Positions 17,330 to 26,718 are shown, counted from the stretch's first letter. The stretch: DNA of 64,000 nt from a candidate division WOR-3 bacterium (GCA_039802005.1 JBDRVV010000006.1:1-64000), one strand, 5' to 3'. Notes: generated from the sequence alone by a model not told the origin. Program-made: numbers and translations.

Positions 17330-17400
17330 CTAATCTAAGTAAATAATTCCATCATTTCAATACAATTTTAAAAGTAAAAATAAGAAAAGGAGGTAATATT

Positions 17401-18417
17401 ATGATTATTACAATGTCTGTCCAGGCACAGGCTGAAGATATTGAAAGGGTCAGGAAAAAAATTGATGAGTTAGGTTATGAGACAAAACTCTTTCGCGGTG
17501 AGAAGAAAACCGTTATCCATGTCATCGGGGTTACCGACAGAGAAAAACTTGCCAAGGCAGTTGAGTCACTCGCCGGTGTTGAGAATTTAATTCCAATTTT
17601 GAGTCCTTATAAACTCGCCAGCAGGGAATTCCATCCTGAAGATACTGTTATTTCAATAAATGGGAAAAAGATCGGAGACAAGTCAATCGCGGTGATTGCT
17701 GGTCCGTGTGCAGTAGAATCAGAAGATATGATGATTGAAATTGCTATTGCTATCAAAGAAGCAGGCGCACAATTTTTAAGAGGTGGTGCATATAAACCAC
17801 GCAGTTCGCCATACAGCTTTCACGGACTTGGTGAGAAAGGACTTGAGATACTCGCAAAGGCAAGGGAAAAGACCGGTTTATACATTGTAACAGAAGTTCT
17901 CTCTGAAATTGATGTTCCGCTGGTGTATAAATATGCCGATATACTACAAATCGGAGCGAGAAATATGCAAAATTTCCCATTGCTTAAAACTGTTGGCAGA
18001 TTTAATAAACCAGTTTTATTAAAAAGGGGAATGTCTGCAACGATTGAAGAATGGCTCATGGCAGCAGAATACATACTTTCTGAAGGAAATCAAAATGTCA
18101 TATTATGCGAAAGAGGAATCAGAACCTTTGAAACATATACACGAAACACCCTTGATATATCTGCTGTCCCCGTGATAAAACGCTTTTCTCATCTCCCAAT
18201 AATTGTTGATCCCAGCCATTCATCTGGTGATTGGAGATATGTAAATGCCCTTGCCCGTGCAGGTATTGCTGCGGGAGCTGATGGAATTATTGTTGAGGTT
18301 CACCCTGATCCGGCAAATGCCCTTTCTGATGGAAAGCAGTCATTAAAACTTGAAGTATTCAAAGAACTTATGGAAGAGGTTAAAAAGATTACTTCGGTAA
18401 TCGGGAGGACGTTATGA
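17401..18417 (+). CDS. aroF: 3-deoxy-7-phosphoheptulonate (DAHP) synthase
   Basis: First enzyme of the shikimate pathway, joining phosphoenolpyruvate and erythrose 4-phosphate. 338 residues. Residues 1-70 form a ferredoxin-like regulatory domain ([17 protein letters not shown]) of the type found in Thermotoga DAHP synthase, which binds aromatic amino acids. The catalytic barrel follows with AGPCAVES (about residue 100), [14 protein letters not shown], and the metal-binding C-terminal HSSGDWRYV and [15 protein letters not shown] lies 6-9 bases before the ATG. It is the first enzyme gene of the operon and overlaps pheA by 4 bases. Likely controlled by the leader peptide as well as by allosteric inhibition. 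Confidence 0.95.
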   Translation: MIITMSVQAQAEDIERVRKKIDELGYETKLFRGEKKTVIHVIGVTDREKLAKAVESLAGVENLIPILSPYKLASREFHPEDTVISINGKKIGDKSIAVIAGPCAVESEDMMIEIAIAIKEAGAQFLRGGAYKPRSSPYSFHGLGEKGLEILAKAREKTGLYIVTEVLSEIDVPLVYKYADILQIGARNMQNFPLLKTVGRFNKPVLLKRGMSATIEEWLMAAEYILSEGNQNVILCERGIRTFETYTRNTLDISAVPVIKRFSHLPIIVDPSHSSGDWRYVNALARAGIAAGADGIIVEVHPDPANALSDGKQSLKLEVFKELMEEVKKITSVIGRTL

Positions 18418-19268
18418 ATAAAAATAGAATAAGAGTATATTTTCAGGGAACGAAAGGTGCATACAGTGAACTTGCAGCGAAAACCTATTTTGGCGACAGA
18501 TTAGAAAGCCTTGGCTTACCACGATTTGAAGATTTAACCCTTGCTTTAAACGATGACCCTGAGGCATACGCAATATTGCCCATTGAAAATTCCCTTATGG
18601 GTAGTATACACAGAAACTATGATTTGCTTCTATCTAATGATATCTGGATTATAGCCGAAGTTGAACTAAAGATAACTTATAATCTTTTTGGACTCGGTTC
18701 TGAAGAAGATATAAAGGAAATCTGGTCCCACCCTGCAGTACTTGAGCAATGTAGAGAATTTATCTCAAAAAATTCCCTTTACAAAACTGTATCATTTTTT
18801 GATTCTGCCGGTGCCGCAGAAATTGTGGTAAAAGAAAGTAGAAAGGATATAGGTATAATCGCCGGTCCACAGGTCGGTTTTATCTATGGATTGAAAGCAA
18901 TAAAACAGCATATAGAAGATAATTCAATGAATTTCACAAGATTTCTGATTCTTTCAAAACAAAAAAAGATTTATCCAGGAATAGATGCAAAATCTTCACT
19001 TGTCTTTGGTGTCAAAAATGAACCAGGAATTCTGTTTCGGTGTTTGAGTATATTTGCCCTGCGCAATATTGACCTTATGAAACTTGAATCAAGACCAATA
19101 ATTGGAAAGCCGTGGGAGTATATCTTTTATATCGATCTTAAAGGAAGTATTGAAGACGAAAAAATTAAAAAGGCAATTGAAGTATTGCAGGACATCTCAA
19201 TTTACTTCAAGTTTTTAGGTAGTTATCCAGTAATAAAGGAGGGCAATGATGAATCTCGTTGTCCATAG
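18414..19268 (+). CDS. pheA: prephenate dehydratase
   Basis: Converts prephenate to phenylpyruvate, the last committed step to phenylalanine. 284 residues, a stand-alone enzyme without a chorismate mutase part. N-terminal catalytic region starts with [30 protein letters not shown] and [11 protein letters not shown] (the Thr-Arg-Phe active-site motif) are present. A C-terminal ACT domain (about residues 200-275) contains the phenylalanine-sensing ESRP motif in LMKLESRPI. Start overlaps the aroF stop (ATGA). The reading frame extends 23 bases into aroA. Confidence 0.95.
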   Translation: MNKNRIRVYFQGTKGAYSELAAKTYFGDRLESLGLPRFEDLTLALNDDPEAYAILPIENSLMGSIHRNYDLLLSNDIWIIAEVELKITYNLFGLGSEEDIKEIWSHPAVLEQCREFISKNSLYKTVSFFDSAGAAEIVVKESRKDIGIIAGPQVGFIYGLKAIKQHIEDNSMNFTRFLILSKQKKIYPGIDAKSSLVFGVKNEPGILFRCLSIFALRNIDLMKLESRPIIGKPWEYIFYIDLKGSIEDEKIKKAIEVLQDISIYFKFLGSYPVIKEGNDESRCP

Positions 19269-20562
19269 TTGTGAGAGTATTTCAGGGAAAATATCGGTCG
19301 GCGGAGATAAATCAATAACCCATCGGAGTCTGATTCTTGGGTCAATTGCCAGAGGAAGAACCGAGATAATTAATTATTCGTCGGGCAAAGATTGTATTTC
19401 AACATTAAATTGCCTTAAGTCATTGGGCGTAGCAATAAATTTAAGTAAAAGAAAGATTTCAATTGAGGGCAAAGGGTTGAATGGTCTCAAAGAACCCGAA
19501 AATATTCTTGATTGTGAAAATTCCGGTACAACAATGCGTCTTCTTGCAGGATTGTTATCGGCACAAAAGTTTTATTCTGTCCTCACCGGTGATGATTCAT
19601 TGAGGAAAAGACCTATGGGAAGGGTAATTGAACCTTTAAAATTTATGGGCGCAAGGATTGAAAGCAGGAAAGGGAATTTTGCCCCGCTGAGTATAGTGGG
19701 CAATGAATTAAAGGGGATAGAATATACAATGCCGGTTGCCAGTGCCCAGGTGAAATCTTCATTGATGCTTGCGGGCTTATATGCAAAACCTAATACAATC
19801 ATACATGAGCCAATTCCATCAAGGGATCATACTGAAAGATTATTTGAGTTTTTTGGAATAAAATTTATCAAAGTGAACAATAATATTGTAGTGCCCCCGA
19901 CGAAAGTATTCTTCGGGAAAACCATATTAATTCCAAATGACATATCATCTGCTGCATTCTTTTTGATACTGGGCATTCTTTCTGCGGATAAACTTGTGCT
20001 CAAGGACACAGGAATAAATCCCATGCGCAGTGGTTTAATGGAGGTACTTAAAATTTCTGGAGCAAAAATTGATATAGAAAATCAAAAGAATTTTTGTAAT
20101 GAGCCAGTTGCCGATATAGTTGTAAAAAGGCAGAACCTGAAACCATTTATTATTGCAGATGCAATGGTTCCCAAATTGATTGATGAAATTCCCGTGCTGG
20201 CGGTTCTGGCAACCCAGTTAGAGGGCAGGTCAATAATAAAAGATGCAAAAGAACTGCGTATCAAAGAGACTGACCGCATAAAGGCAATTGCGGGTGAATT
20301 GAAAAAATTTGGTGCAGATATAAAAGAGATAGAAGACGGATTGATAATAAATGGACCAACAAAGTTGCAAGGGACTGTATGTGATAGTTATAAAGACCAT
20401 AGGATTGCTATGGCACTTACAATTGCGGGATTGATTGCAAAAGGTAGCACAATAATCAAGGACATCGATTGTATAAATATATCGTTTCCCGATTTTGTAA
20501 ATATCTTAAAGGAGGTCTGTGGTGAGGAATTTATTCAACTTGATGATAAATGCCTATATTGA
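19246..20562 (+). CDS. aroA: 3-phosphoshikimate 1-carboxyvinyltransferase (EPSP synthase)
   Basis: Transfers the enolpyruvyl group of phosphoenolpyruvate to shikimate 3-phosphate. 438 residues, the usual size. GGDKSITHRSLILGSIA (about residues 19-35), NSGTTMRLLAGLL (about residue 93) and DHRIAMALTIAG (about residue 386) are the family signatures, and RIKETDRIKAI holds the conserved Arg and Glu. Two consecutive ATG codons (19246, 19249) follow a strong AAGGAGGG site; either could be used. It overlaps pheA by 23 bases and trpE by about 40 bases. Confidence 0.95.
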   Translation: MMNLVVHSCESISGKISVGGDKSITHRSLILGSIARGRTEIINYSSGKDCISTLNCLKSLGVAINLSKRKISIEGKGLNGLKEPENILDCENSGTTMRLLAGLLSAQKFYSVLTGDDSLRKRPMGRVIEPLKFMGARIESRKGNFAPLSIVGNELKGIEYTMPVASAQVKSSLMLAGLYAKPNTIIHEPIPSRDHTERLFEFFGIKFIKVNNNIVVPPTKVFFGKTILIPNDISSAAFFLILGILSADKLVLKDTGINPMRSGLMEVLKISGAKIDIENQKNFCNEPVADIVVKRQNLKPFIIADAMVPKLIDEIPVLAVLATQLEGRSIIKDAKELRIKETDRIKAIAGELKKFGADIKEIEDGLIINGPTKLQGTVCDSYKDHRIAMALTIAGLIAKGSTIIKDIDCINISFPDFVNILKEVCGEEFIQLDDKCLY

Positions 20563-21904
20563 AAAATTCAATATATCGCCCTTGGAGGCATTTTCTCTTC
20601 TCTATGGACAGGATTCTTATGCATTTTTGTATGAATCGCTTGAACTCGGTGGAACTACTGGAAGATATTCTTTTCTTGGTGGAATACCAAAAATTATTTT
20701 TAAGGCAAAAAATGGTGTAATAAATTTAATGGCTTCTGATAGCAGAAAAACAAACTATGGAAATCCATTTCTATGTCTGCGGGATTTGTTAAAACTCAAT
20801 AAAAAAATGACATATTTTGCCCCCCTTACCGGGGGCGCAGTAGGTTATGTTTCATACGATTCAATAAGATATATTGAAAAGATTCCTGATAAAAACCCTG
20901 ATGAAATAAATATGCCCGATTTATTTTTTATCTTTCCTCAGGAATTCATTATATTTGACCATAAATACAAAATTGCGCGAATAATTATGTATTACAGAGA
21001 TAGCACCCGTCTAAAATTCATTAAAGAAATTCTCCGTTCTAAACCAATGTTGAAAGATATCATTATGAAACCCAGCAGAAAAATAAAATACAATTCAAAT
21101 TTTACTCCCCAGGAATTTCATAATATAGTAAAAAGAGCGAAGGATTATATCTTTGCTGGAGATATATTTCAAGTCGTGCTTTCGCAAAGATTTAAAACAA
21201 AGATATCCTCCTCGCCTTTTGCTATATATCGTGTATTGAGAATTACCAATCCTTCGCCCTATATGTATTATCTCAAACTCAATGATATAACGGTTTTGGG
21301 TTCTTCGCCGGAGATACTTATAAAATTAAAAAATAGAACCGCTATATCAAGGCCTCTTGCCGGAACAAAACCACGGGGTAGAGATAGTAAAGAAGATAAA
21401 AAACTGGAAAAGGAATTGCTAAAAGAGGATAAAGAAATTGCCGAGCACATAATGCTCGTTGATCTGGCAAGGAATGATTTAGGTAAAGTTTGTGAATACG
21501 GAACTGTTAAGCCGACTGCATTACTAAAAATAGAAAAGTATTCAAAGGTAATGCATATTGTATCAAATGTAACTGGCAGATTGCGGAATGATTGTGATAT
21601 GATTGATCTTTTTATTTCATCTTTCCCTGCCGGCACAGTCTCGGGCGCACCAAAAATCAGGGCAATGGAAATAATTGATGAATTAGAACCGGTTAAAAGA
21701 GGATTATATGCAGGTGCAATTGGCTATTTTGATTTTAGTGGAAATATGGATTTTTGCATCGCAATTAGAACGATTATTATTAAAGAACATATTGCTTATA
21801 TCCAAGGCGGCGCAGGAATTGTCGCCGATTCAATTCCTGAAAAAGAATATCTGGAGACAATAAATAAAACAGCAGCATTGAAATCAGCATTGGAGATGAT
21901 ATGA
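20522..21904 (+). CDS. trpE: anthranilate synthase component I
   Basis: With TrpG converts chorismate and glutamine to anthranilate, the first step to tryptophan. About 460 residues. The N-terminal region has LYESLELGGTTGRYSFLGG, the site of tryptophan feedback in the family (usually LLES). The catalytic part contains DLARNDLGKVCEYGTV and FPAGTVSGAPKIRAMEIIDELE. AAAGGAGG at 20508-20515 points to the GTG at 20522, 6 bases on; a GTG at 20519 and an ATG at 20543 are alternatives. A long overlap with aroA remains in every case. The gene stops on the first codon of trpG. Confidence 0.93.
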   Translation: MRNLFNLMINAYIEKFNISPLEAFSLLYGQDSYAFLYESLELGGTTGRYSFLGGIPKIIFKAKNGVINLMASDSRKTNYGNPFLCLRDLLKLNKKMTYFAPLTGGAVGYVSYDSIRYIEKIPDKNPDEINMPDLFFIFPQEFIIFDHKYKIARIIMYYRDSTRLKFIKEILRSKPMLKDIIMKPSRKIKYNSNFTPQEFHNIVKRAKDYIFAGDIFQVVLSQRFKTKISSSPFAIYRVLRITNPSPYMYYLKLNDITVLGSSPEILIKLKNRTAISRPLAGTKPRGRDSKEDKKLEKELLKEDKEIAEHIMLVDLARNDLGKVCEYGTVKPTALLKIEKYSKVMHIVSNVTGRLRNDCDMIDLFISSFPAGTVSGAPKIRAMEIIDELEPVKRGLYAGAIGYFDFSGNMDFCIAIRTIIIKEHIAYIQGGAGIVADSIPEKEYLETINKTAALKSALEMI

Positions 21905-22485
21905 TAATTTTGATTGACAATTATGATTCATTCGTCTATAATCTTGCCCAGTATTTAGGAGCAATGGGTGCAGAATTATCTGTTTTTCGGAATGATGAGG
22001 TGACAATAAAAAAGATAAAAAGAATGAAACCAAATTATATTTTTATCTCACCCGGTCCAAAAACACCCAAAGAGGCTGGAATGACCTGCCGTATAATTGA
22101 ATATTTTGCAGGGAAAATTCCGATCTTTGGTGTTTGTCTTGGGCACCAGGCTATTGCTGAAGTATTTGGAGGAAAAATCACGAGGGCAAACAATGTTGTT
22201 CATGGAAAGGTATCTTTAATCTTTCACAACCGAAAAACAATCTTTCAGAAGATAAAAAATCCATTTTATGCAACCCGATATCATTCATTAATTGTGGACA
22301 AAGAATCCCTTCCTGATTGTCTTGAAATAACTGCCTGGACAATTGATGGTTTAGTAATGGGAATAAAACACAAAAATTATAGTGTTGAAGGTGTACAATT
22401 CCATCCTGAATCAATCTTAACAGAAAAGGGAAAAAGAATTTTAAAAAATTTCTTGATTAATTACAGAAATAATTATAAATCATAA
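21901..22485 (+). CDS. trpG: anthranilate synthase component II (glutamine amidotransferase)
   Basis: Supplies ammonia from glutamine to TrpE. 194 residues, a class I amidotransferase. The catalytic cysteine is in GVCLGHQAIAEVFGG (about residue 79), and the His-Glu pair is in GVQFHPESILTEKG (about residues 164-175). LIDNYDSFVYNLAQYLG at the N-terminus is diagnostic. In some bacteria the same protein also serves aminodeoxychorismate synthase, which cannot be excluded. ATGA overlap with trpE. hisD follows after 14 bases with a strong binding site. Confidence 0.95.
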   Translation: MIILIDNYDSFVYNLAQYLGAMGAELSVFRNDEVTIKKIKRMKPNYIFISPGPKTPKEAGMTCRIIEYFAGKIPIFGVCLGHQAIAEVFGGKITRANNVVHGKVSLIFHNRKTIFQKIKNPFYATRYHSLIVDKESLPDCLEITAWTIDGLVMGIKHKNYSVEGVQFHPESILTEKGKRILKNFLINYRNNYKS

Positions 22486-22499
22486 TAAAAGGAGGAAAG

Positions 22500-23768
22500 T
22501 TGCGAATCATTAAATACCAAGATTTAGATAAAGAAATTTCTGATTATCCGGTTGAAGATATTTTATTTGATGTTTATAAGATAATAAATGAAGTAAAAAA
22601 ACACGGAAATGAGGCTGTGTATAAATATACAAAAAAATTTGATAAAGTTGCATTAACGAATTTCCGGGTCACGCCCAAAGATTTGAAAGACGCATATTGC
22701 AAAATTGATAAAGAATTAATGAGTGCAATCAAAATAGCGAAAATGAATATTGAAAATTTTTCTATTGCCCAGTTGAAACAGTTGAAGAATCTAAGAGTTA
22801 AGATCGCAAAGGGTGTTATTGCCGAGCAAAAAGTAATACCAATAAACAGGATAGGAATATATGTACCGGGTGGGAAATTTCCTTTAATCTCAACAGTGTT
22901 AATGTGTGGTATACCAGCAATAGTTGCGGGTGTTAAAGAGATAGTCCTCTGCTCTCCACCTGGATACAAAGGCTCAATCCACCCGGCAATACTTGCCACC
23001 GCAAAACTTTTAGGGATTAAGGAAATATATAAAATTGGTGGTATCCAGGCAATTGCTGCGCTTGCCTACGGGACAGAAACAATAAAACCTGTGGATAAAA
23101 TATTTGGACCTGGTAATATCTATGTGGCAACTGCTAAGAAAATTGTTTACGGAGATGTAGGGATTGATTTCATTGCTGGGCCAACAGAAATCTTGATAAT
23201 TGCCGATAGTTCTGCAAAACCAGAAATTATTGCTGCCGATTTGCTTGCTCAGGCAGAACATGATACAAACGCAATCCCAATTCTTGTTACTGATTCAAAT
23301 AGTTTAGCGAAAAAAGTAAAAGAAGAATGCAAAAAACAAATGCATTTTCTAAGAACAAAAGAGATTGCTGAGAAATCAATCCAAAAAAATGGATTAATAA
23401 TTATTGTAAAAAATTTAAACCAGGCGATTGATATTGCTAATAAAAAGGCACCGGAGCATCTGGAACTACAAATAAAAAATCCAACAAAGTATATCAAGAA
23501 ATTAAAAAATTATGGCTCATTATTTGTTGGAAGATATTCAGCCGAGGCACTCGGTGATTATAGCAGTGGATTGAATCATACACTACCAACTGGTGGTTCA
23601 GCAAGATATACAGGTGGACTTCATATCAAGGATTTTTTAAAATTTCAGACGGTCCTGATTGTAGACAAAAATGGACTTAAAAAAATTGGTCCGAGCGCTG
23701 AAATGATTGCTAAAGCAGAAGGACTTTATGGGCATTTTAACTCAATAAAAATAAGAGAGAAGTATTGA
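22500..23768 (+). CDS. hisD: histidinol dehydrogenase
   Basis: Performs the last two oxidations of histidine synthesis, histidinol to histidine, with NAD and zinc. 422 residues. NRIGIYVPGGKFPLISTVLM (in parts), VFGPGNIYVATAKK-like sequence (FGPGNIYVATAKKIVYG), AGPTEILIIAD and DYSSGLNHTLPTGGSARY are the family signatures. The start is TTG at 22500, with AAAGGAGG 4 bases before it; no ATG is available nearby. It is the last gene of the aromatic operon and the only histidine gene seen here, an unusual association that matches the His codons in the leader peptide. Confidence 0.95.
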   Translation: MRIIKYQDLDKEISDYPVEDILFDVYKIINEVKKHGNEAVYKYTKKFDKVALTNFRVTPKDLKDAYCKIDKELMSAIKIAKMNIENFSIAQLKQLKNLRVKIAKGVIAEQKVIPINRIGIYVPGGKFPLISTVLMCGIPAIVAGVKEIVLCSPPGYKGSIHPAILATAKLLGIKEIYKIGGIQAIAALAYGTETIKPVDKIFGPGNIYVATAKKIVYGDVGIDFIAGPTEILIIADSSAKPEIIAADLLAQAEHDTNAIPILVTDSNSLAKKVKEECKKQMHFLRTKEIAEKSIQKNGLIIIVKNLNQAIDIANKKAPEHLELQIKNPTKYIKKLKNYGSLFVGRYSAEALGDYSSGLNHTLPTGGSARYTGGLHIKDFLKFQTVLIVDKNGLKKIGPSAEMIAKAEGLYGHFNSIKIREKY

Positions 23769-23778
23769 AAGGATGCCC

Positions 23779-23806
23779 TTGATTTTTTGACGGAGATATA
23801 TAGAAT
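23779..23806 (+). promoter_or_regulatory. promoter of the 23.8-25.6 kb pair
   Basis: TTGATT at 23779-23784, 16-bp spacer, TAGAAT at 23801-23806. The ATG at 23813 is 7 bases past the -10, so the transcript appears leaderless. Confidence 0.65.
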
Positions 23807-23812
23807 TATTAT

Positions 23813-24421
23813 ATGATTACAAATGTTCTTAGCCTTATACTCTTTACACTCACCATCAAATCATCAAATGGTGCGTACATTGGAGATGTGGTGTACACAG
23901 GAGGCACAAATCTTCAAACTGCCTCATTCAAACTTTATGACCAAGATGGGAATATGTTGTATCAGATTTTAAATCCTGAGGCAATCTCATTCTTCATTAG
24001 CAATTCTGGGGTGGTCTTTGCAACAAACGAGCAAAATCTTTATCTCTATAAGACCGATGGACAGATATTAAATTTGAAAAAATTGAATTATCCAAATGGC
24101 TTTGGGTTTTCACCTGATGGCACAATATTCTTTGCCTCAGACCGCGATGGGATGTATGCATACTCATTGTCAGGAAGTTTGGTTTACCAATTCAAACCAG
24201 GAAGATTGTTTGCCAGTACTGATATTGCACAAAAGGTGGCGGTTGTATCGAATGATACAATTGTTTATTATGAAAATGGAGAATTGAAATTTCAGAAGAT
24301 ACTTGAAAGTCCTTTTGTCCGCAGTCTGGAATTCTTTGACAATGATAAGATAATAAAAATTGAACTGCCTGATAAAGTAGAAAAGATAAAAATTGATGAT
24401 ATTTTGAATAAGGGGGATTAA
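23813..24421 (+). CDS. secreted propeller-like protein of unknown function
   Basis: 202 residues with an N-terminal signal-like hydrophobic segment (about residues 4-16). The rest alternates strands in a propeller-like fashion: GNMLYQILNPEAISF, GFGFSPDGTIFFASDRDGMYAYSLSG resembles a single PD40/NHL blade. No catalytic motif is visible and the protein is too short for a full propeller, so it may pair with another or form a partial sheet. It shares a promoter with the metallopeptidase gene that begins on its stop codon (TAATG). Function unknown. Confidence 0.7.
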   Translation: MITNVLSLILFTLTIKSSNGAYIGDVVYTGGTNLQTASFKLYDQDGNMLYQILNPEAISFFISNSGVVFATNEQNLYLYKTDGQILNLKKLNYPNGFGFSPDGTIFFASDRDGMYAYSLSGSLVYQFKPGRLFASTDIAQKVAVVSNDTIVYYENGELKFQKILESPFVRSLEFFDNDKIIKIELPDKVEKIKIDDILNKGD

Positions 24422-25626
24422 TGCTTTTACTTTTGTTATTCAGTGTTGGCTGGCCCCTTTCACCGCAGAATCAGGCACATCCCTTAGGTAATAACTGGGG
24501 TGAATTTCAGGACTACGGTGGAAGCCCATATATGCATCCAGGAATTGATGTAATGGGAATAACAGTGGGACGTCCTGTTTATGCGGTTCAAAGAGGAATA
24601 GTCAAGGCGTGGCTTACAACCCAGGCTGAACTTCACTGGCGTTTAGCAATTGCTGATACAAATATTTCTACAGATTCTGTTGAAGCATGGTTATATGCAC
24701 ATATTGACCCGAACCAGTATCATAAGAATGTAGGTGATGTAGTAAACGCTGGTGATTTAATTGGCTATCTGGTCCAATGGCCTATAACTGGTTTTGACCA
24801 TTGCCATTTTGCACGGATTAAAGATATTGGCGCAACATGGAATACAGCGGATTGGGCATTTGTTAGAAATCCATTAGTCATAATTTCACCAAATACCGAT
24901 ACGGCAAAACCAGTCTTTGAAAATGCCTATGGTAATTATAAATTTGCAATCTGCAATAATAATACCAGTACATATTTAAACCCACCTACTGTTGTATCAG
25001 GAAATGTTGATATTATTGCGAAGATTTACGATAAAACTGGACTTCCATTGACTCAGAATCCAGTATGGGAAAAAATGATACCCATGCGTATAAGTTATGA
25101 AATTCACGGTCCCCAAAATGTTCCAGAAAGACTCTCCTTTTTGTTCAGAGGGTATTTATACTATACAAGCAATGTAGGTGTTGTATACAAGGATGATGCA
25201 GTCTGTAATACGCGCGGCGATTATGATTATCGTGATTTTTATTTCATTGTCACAAATACCGATGGAGATAGTCTGATTGAGGCTACTGATGCTAATTATT
25301 CCTGGAATACTACAGGATTTCCGCCGGGCAATTACTGGATTGTAGTTACTGCGTCTGATGCAGCAGGCAATACGACAAAGGATAGCATGATGGTTACAAT
25401 TCCTGGGCAATATATTGCTGAAAATTCATCTGCAGTCATTAAAGCGAGCAATTTCGGGAATTTCATTAAAGAACTAAGCACTTTGTTCATTGAAAATGAC
25501 GCAAGGTTATATGATATCAATGGTAGAACTGTGAATATCCAGACGAACCCTTCTGCAGGAGTGTATTTTTTAGTCTACAAAAAAGATGAGCAGGTACGTC
25601 ATAAAAAGATAGTAATTGTTAAATAG
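24421..25626 (+). CDS. secreted M23-type metallopeptidase with T9SS-like C-terminal tail
   Basis: 401 residues. A short signal peptide (MLLLLLFSVGWPLS) is followed by an M23/LytM domain (about residues 15-160): MHPGIDVMG supplies the first zinc His and Asp, WLYAHID and FDHCHFARI supply further His residues. The middle (about 165-340) is Ig-like, with VVTASDAAGNTTKDSM. The last 40 residues (LYDINGRTVNIQTNPSAGVYFLVY then KKIVIVK) closely resemble type A sorting signals of the type IX secretion system. It probably acts on peptidoglycan or extracellular peptides. Translation is coupled to the previous gene through TAATG. Confidence 0.82.
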   Translation: MLLLLLFSVGWPLSPQNQAHPLGNNWGEFQDYGGSPYMHPGIDVMGITVGRPVYAVQRGIVKAWLTTQAELHWRLAIADTNISTDSVEAWLYAHIDPNQYHKNVGDVVNAGDLIGYLVQWPITGFDHCHFARIKDIGATWNTADWAFVRNPLVIISPNTDTAKPVFENAYGNYKFAICNNNTSTYLNPPTVVSGNVDIIAKIYDKTGLPLTQNPVWEKMIPMRISYEIHGPQNVPERLSFLFRGYLYYTSNVGVVYKDDAVCNTRGDYDYRDFYFIVTNTDGDSLIEATDANYSWNTTGFPPGNYWIVVTASDAAGNTTKDSMMVTIPGQYIAENSSAVIKASNFGNFIKELSTLFIENDARLYDINGRTVNIQTNPSAGVYFLVYKKDEQVRHKKIVIVK

Positions 25627-25639
25627 AATTTTCTAAGTC

Positions 25640-25667
25640 TTGACTTAACAGAAATATTATGTAATAT
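25640..25667 (+). promoter_or_regulatory. promoter of tRNA-Gln(CUG)
   Basis: TTGACT at 25640-25645, 16-bp spacer, TAATAT at 25662-25667. A start at about 25674 would give a 46-base 5' extension before the tRNA. Confidence 0.6.
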
Positions 25668-25719
25668 TATAGAGGGCAGACTTGAAGATTATGCCCTATA
25701 TCAAATAACCATCTTCTAC

Positions 25720-25790
25720 TGGGGGATCGTCTAATGGTAGGACGGTTGGCTCTGGACCAACTGATCGGGGTTCAAATCCCTGTCCCCCAG
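25720..25790 (+). tRNA. tRNA-Gln (anticodon CUG)
   Basis: Acceptor stem TGGGGGA/TCCCCCA with discriminator G at 25790. Anticodon stem GTTGG/CCAAC (25745-25749 and 25757-25761) encloses loop CTCTGGA, giving anticodon CTG at 25752-25754. T arm CGGGG-TTCAAAT-CCCTG. CCA is not encoded. A second glutamine tRNA lies at 50743-50813 on the other strand. Confidence 0.95.
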
Positions 25791-25794
25791 TCTT

Positions 25795-26196
25795 TTACAA
25801 TATTTTAAATTCAAACTCGGGTTGATTTTTAAGTGTCGCCAGAACCGAGCAGTATTTATCCCTTGATAATTCAAATGACCTGACCAAGTCTTCGCGTTTG
25901 TAATCCCCTTTACATTCGATTTCATAAAATATCTTAACATATCTTCTTGGATGTTCAGGGTTCTTTTCACCCTTAAGAACCATTTTGAATGAATCAATCT
26001 TTCCACCTTTTTTTTGTAAAATCGCAACGATATCCATCCCCATACAGCCTGCGAGCGCAACGAGCAATAAATCCATTGGCTTAAACCCTTGACCAAAACC
26101 ACCAGTTTCTGTATCAGTATCAACGATTATACTATGATTTTGTTGATCCTGGGCAGTAAATTGCAATCCTTTTTTATTCCAAGTTAAAGTTATCAT
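25795..26196 (-). CDS. OsmC/Ohr family protein
   Basis: 133 residues, probably a thiol-dependent peroxidase or a related reductase of the OsmC family. KPMDLLLVALAGCMGMDIV (about residues 39-57) carries the first conserved cysteine and DKYCSVLATL near the C-terminus the second. The TGGFGQGFKPMDLL loop is typical of the YhfA-like branch whose substrate is unclear. It ends 5 bases from the convergent tRNA-Gln. It appears to be the last gene of a minus-strand group of redox proteins, after a TlpA-like and a thioredoxin-like gene. Confidence 0.88.
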   Translation of the reverse strand: MITLTWNKKGLQFTAQDQQNHSIIVDTDTETGGFGQGFKPMDLLLVALAGCMGMDIVAILQKKGGKIDSFKMVLKGEKNPEHPRRYVKIFYEIECKGDYKREDLVRSFELSRDKYCSVLATLKNQPEFEFKIL

Positions 26197-26223
26197 TTTG
26201 CTCTCTCATATTATCAATAGACC

Positions 26224-26718
26224 CTATTCATTTATTAGGGTTTCAATCAGGTTTTCAAATTCCGGGAGAAAATCATCTGAATAACCTATCTGCGTTTTTC
26301 TTACATTTCCTTTTTTATCAATGAATAATGTGTGGGGAATTGAACGAACTCCGAATTTTTGAAAAACTTCATTATTTCCTAAAAGAATTGGATATGTTAC
26401 ATTATTTTCTTTTCTAAAAGTATCAAGCGTCTGCCGGTCTTCGGTGCTCACACCGAGGATTATCAATCCTTTATCTTTATATTTGTTATAAAAATTGACA
26501 AGATGTGGAACTTCTCTTTTGCACGGTGGGCACCAAGTTGCCCAGAAATCTACTATAACAACATTCCCTTTAAGTTTTGAAAGGGTGTATTCTTCGCCTT
26601 CAAGGGAATTCAGGGTGAAATCATTGCCTGTGGCAACTGGTTTACTTCCTGCTTTATTTGAACAAAAAATATGGAAGATTGCTAATGTTATTAACAGAAG
26701 TTTTATTGATTTTATCAT
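26224..26718 (-). CDS. TlpA/ResA-like thiol-disulfide lipoprotein
   Basis: 164 residues. N-terminal hydrophobic segment ends in HIFCSN, a plausible lipobox, so the protein is probably anchored on the outer face of a membrane. The thioredoxin fold follows with the active site WATWCPPCKREVPHLV (Cys-Pro-Pro-Cys at about residues 62-65) and the cis-proline loop VRSIPHTLFID. This is the pattern of AhpC/TSA-like ResA/TlpA proteins that reduce extracytoplasmic disulfides. Its start overlaps the stop of the preceding thioredoxin-like gene by 4 bases, so the two are made together. Confidence 0.9.
   Translation of the reverse strand: MIKSIKLLLITLAIFHIFCSNKAGSKPVATGNDFTLNSLEGEEYTLSKLKGNVVIVDFWATWCPPCKREVPHLVNFYNKYKDKGLIILGVSTEDRQTLDTFRKENNVTYPILLGNNEVFQKFGVRSIPHTLFIDKKGNVRKTQIGYSDDFLPEFENLIETLINE

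Noticed and set aside
17157-17400. T-box or known riboswitch in the aromatic operon leader
   Set aside because: No T-box sequence (AGGGUGGNACCGCG) is present, and the leader peptide explains the aromatic codons better.
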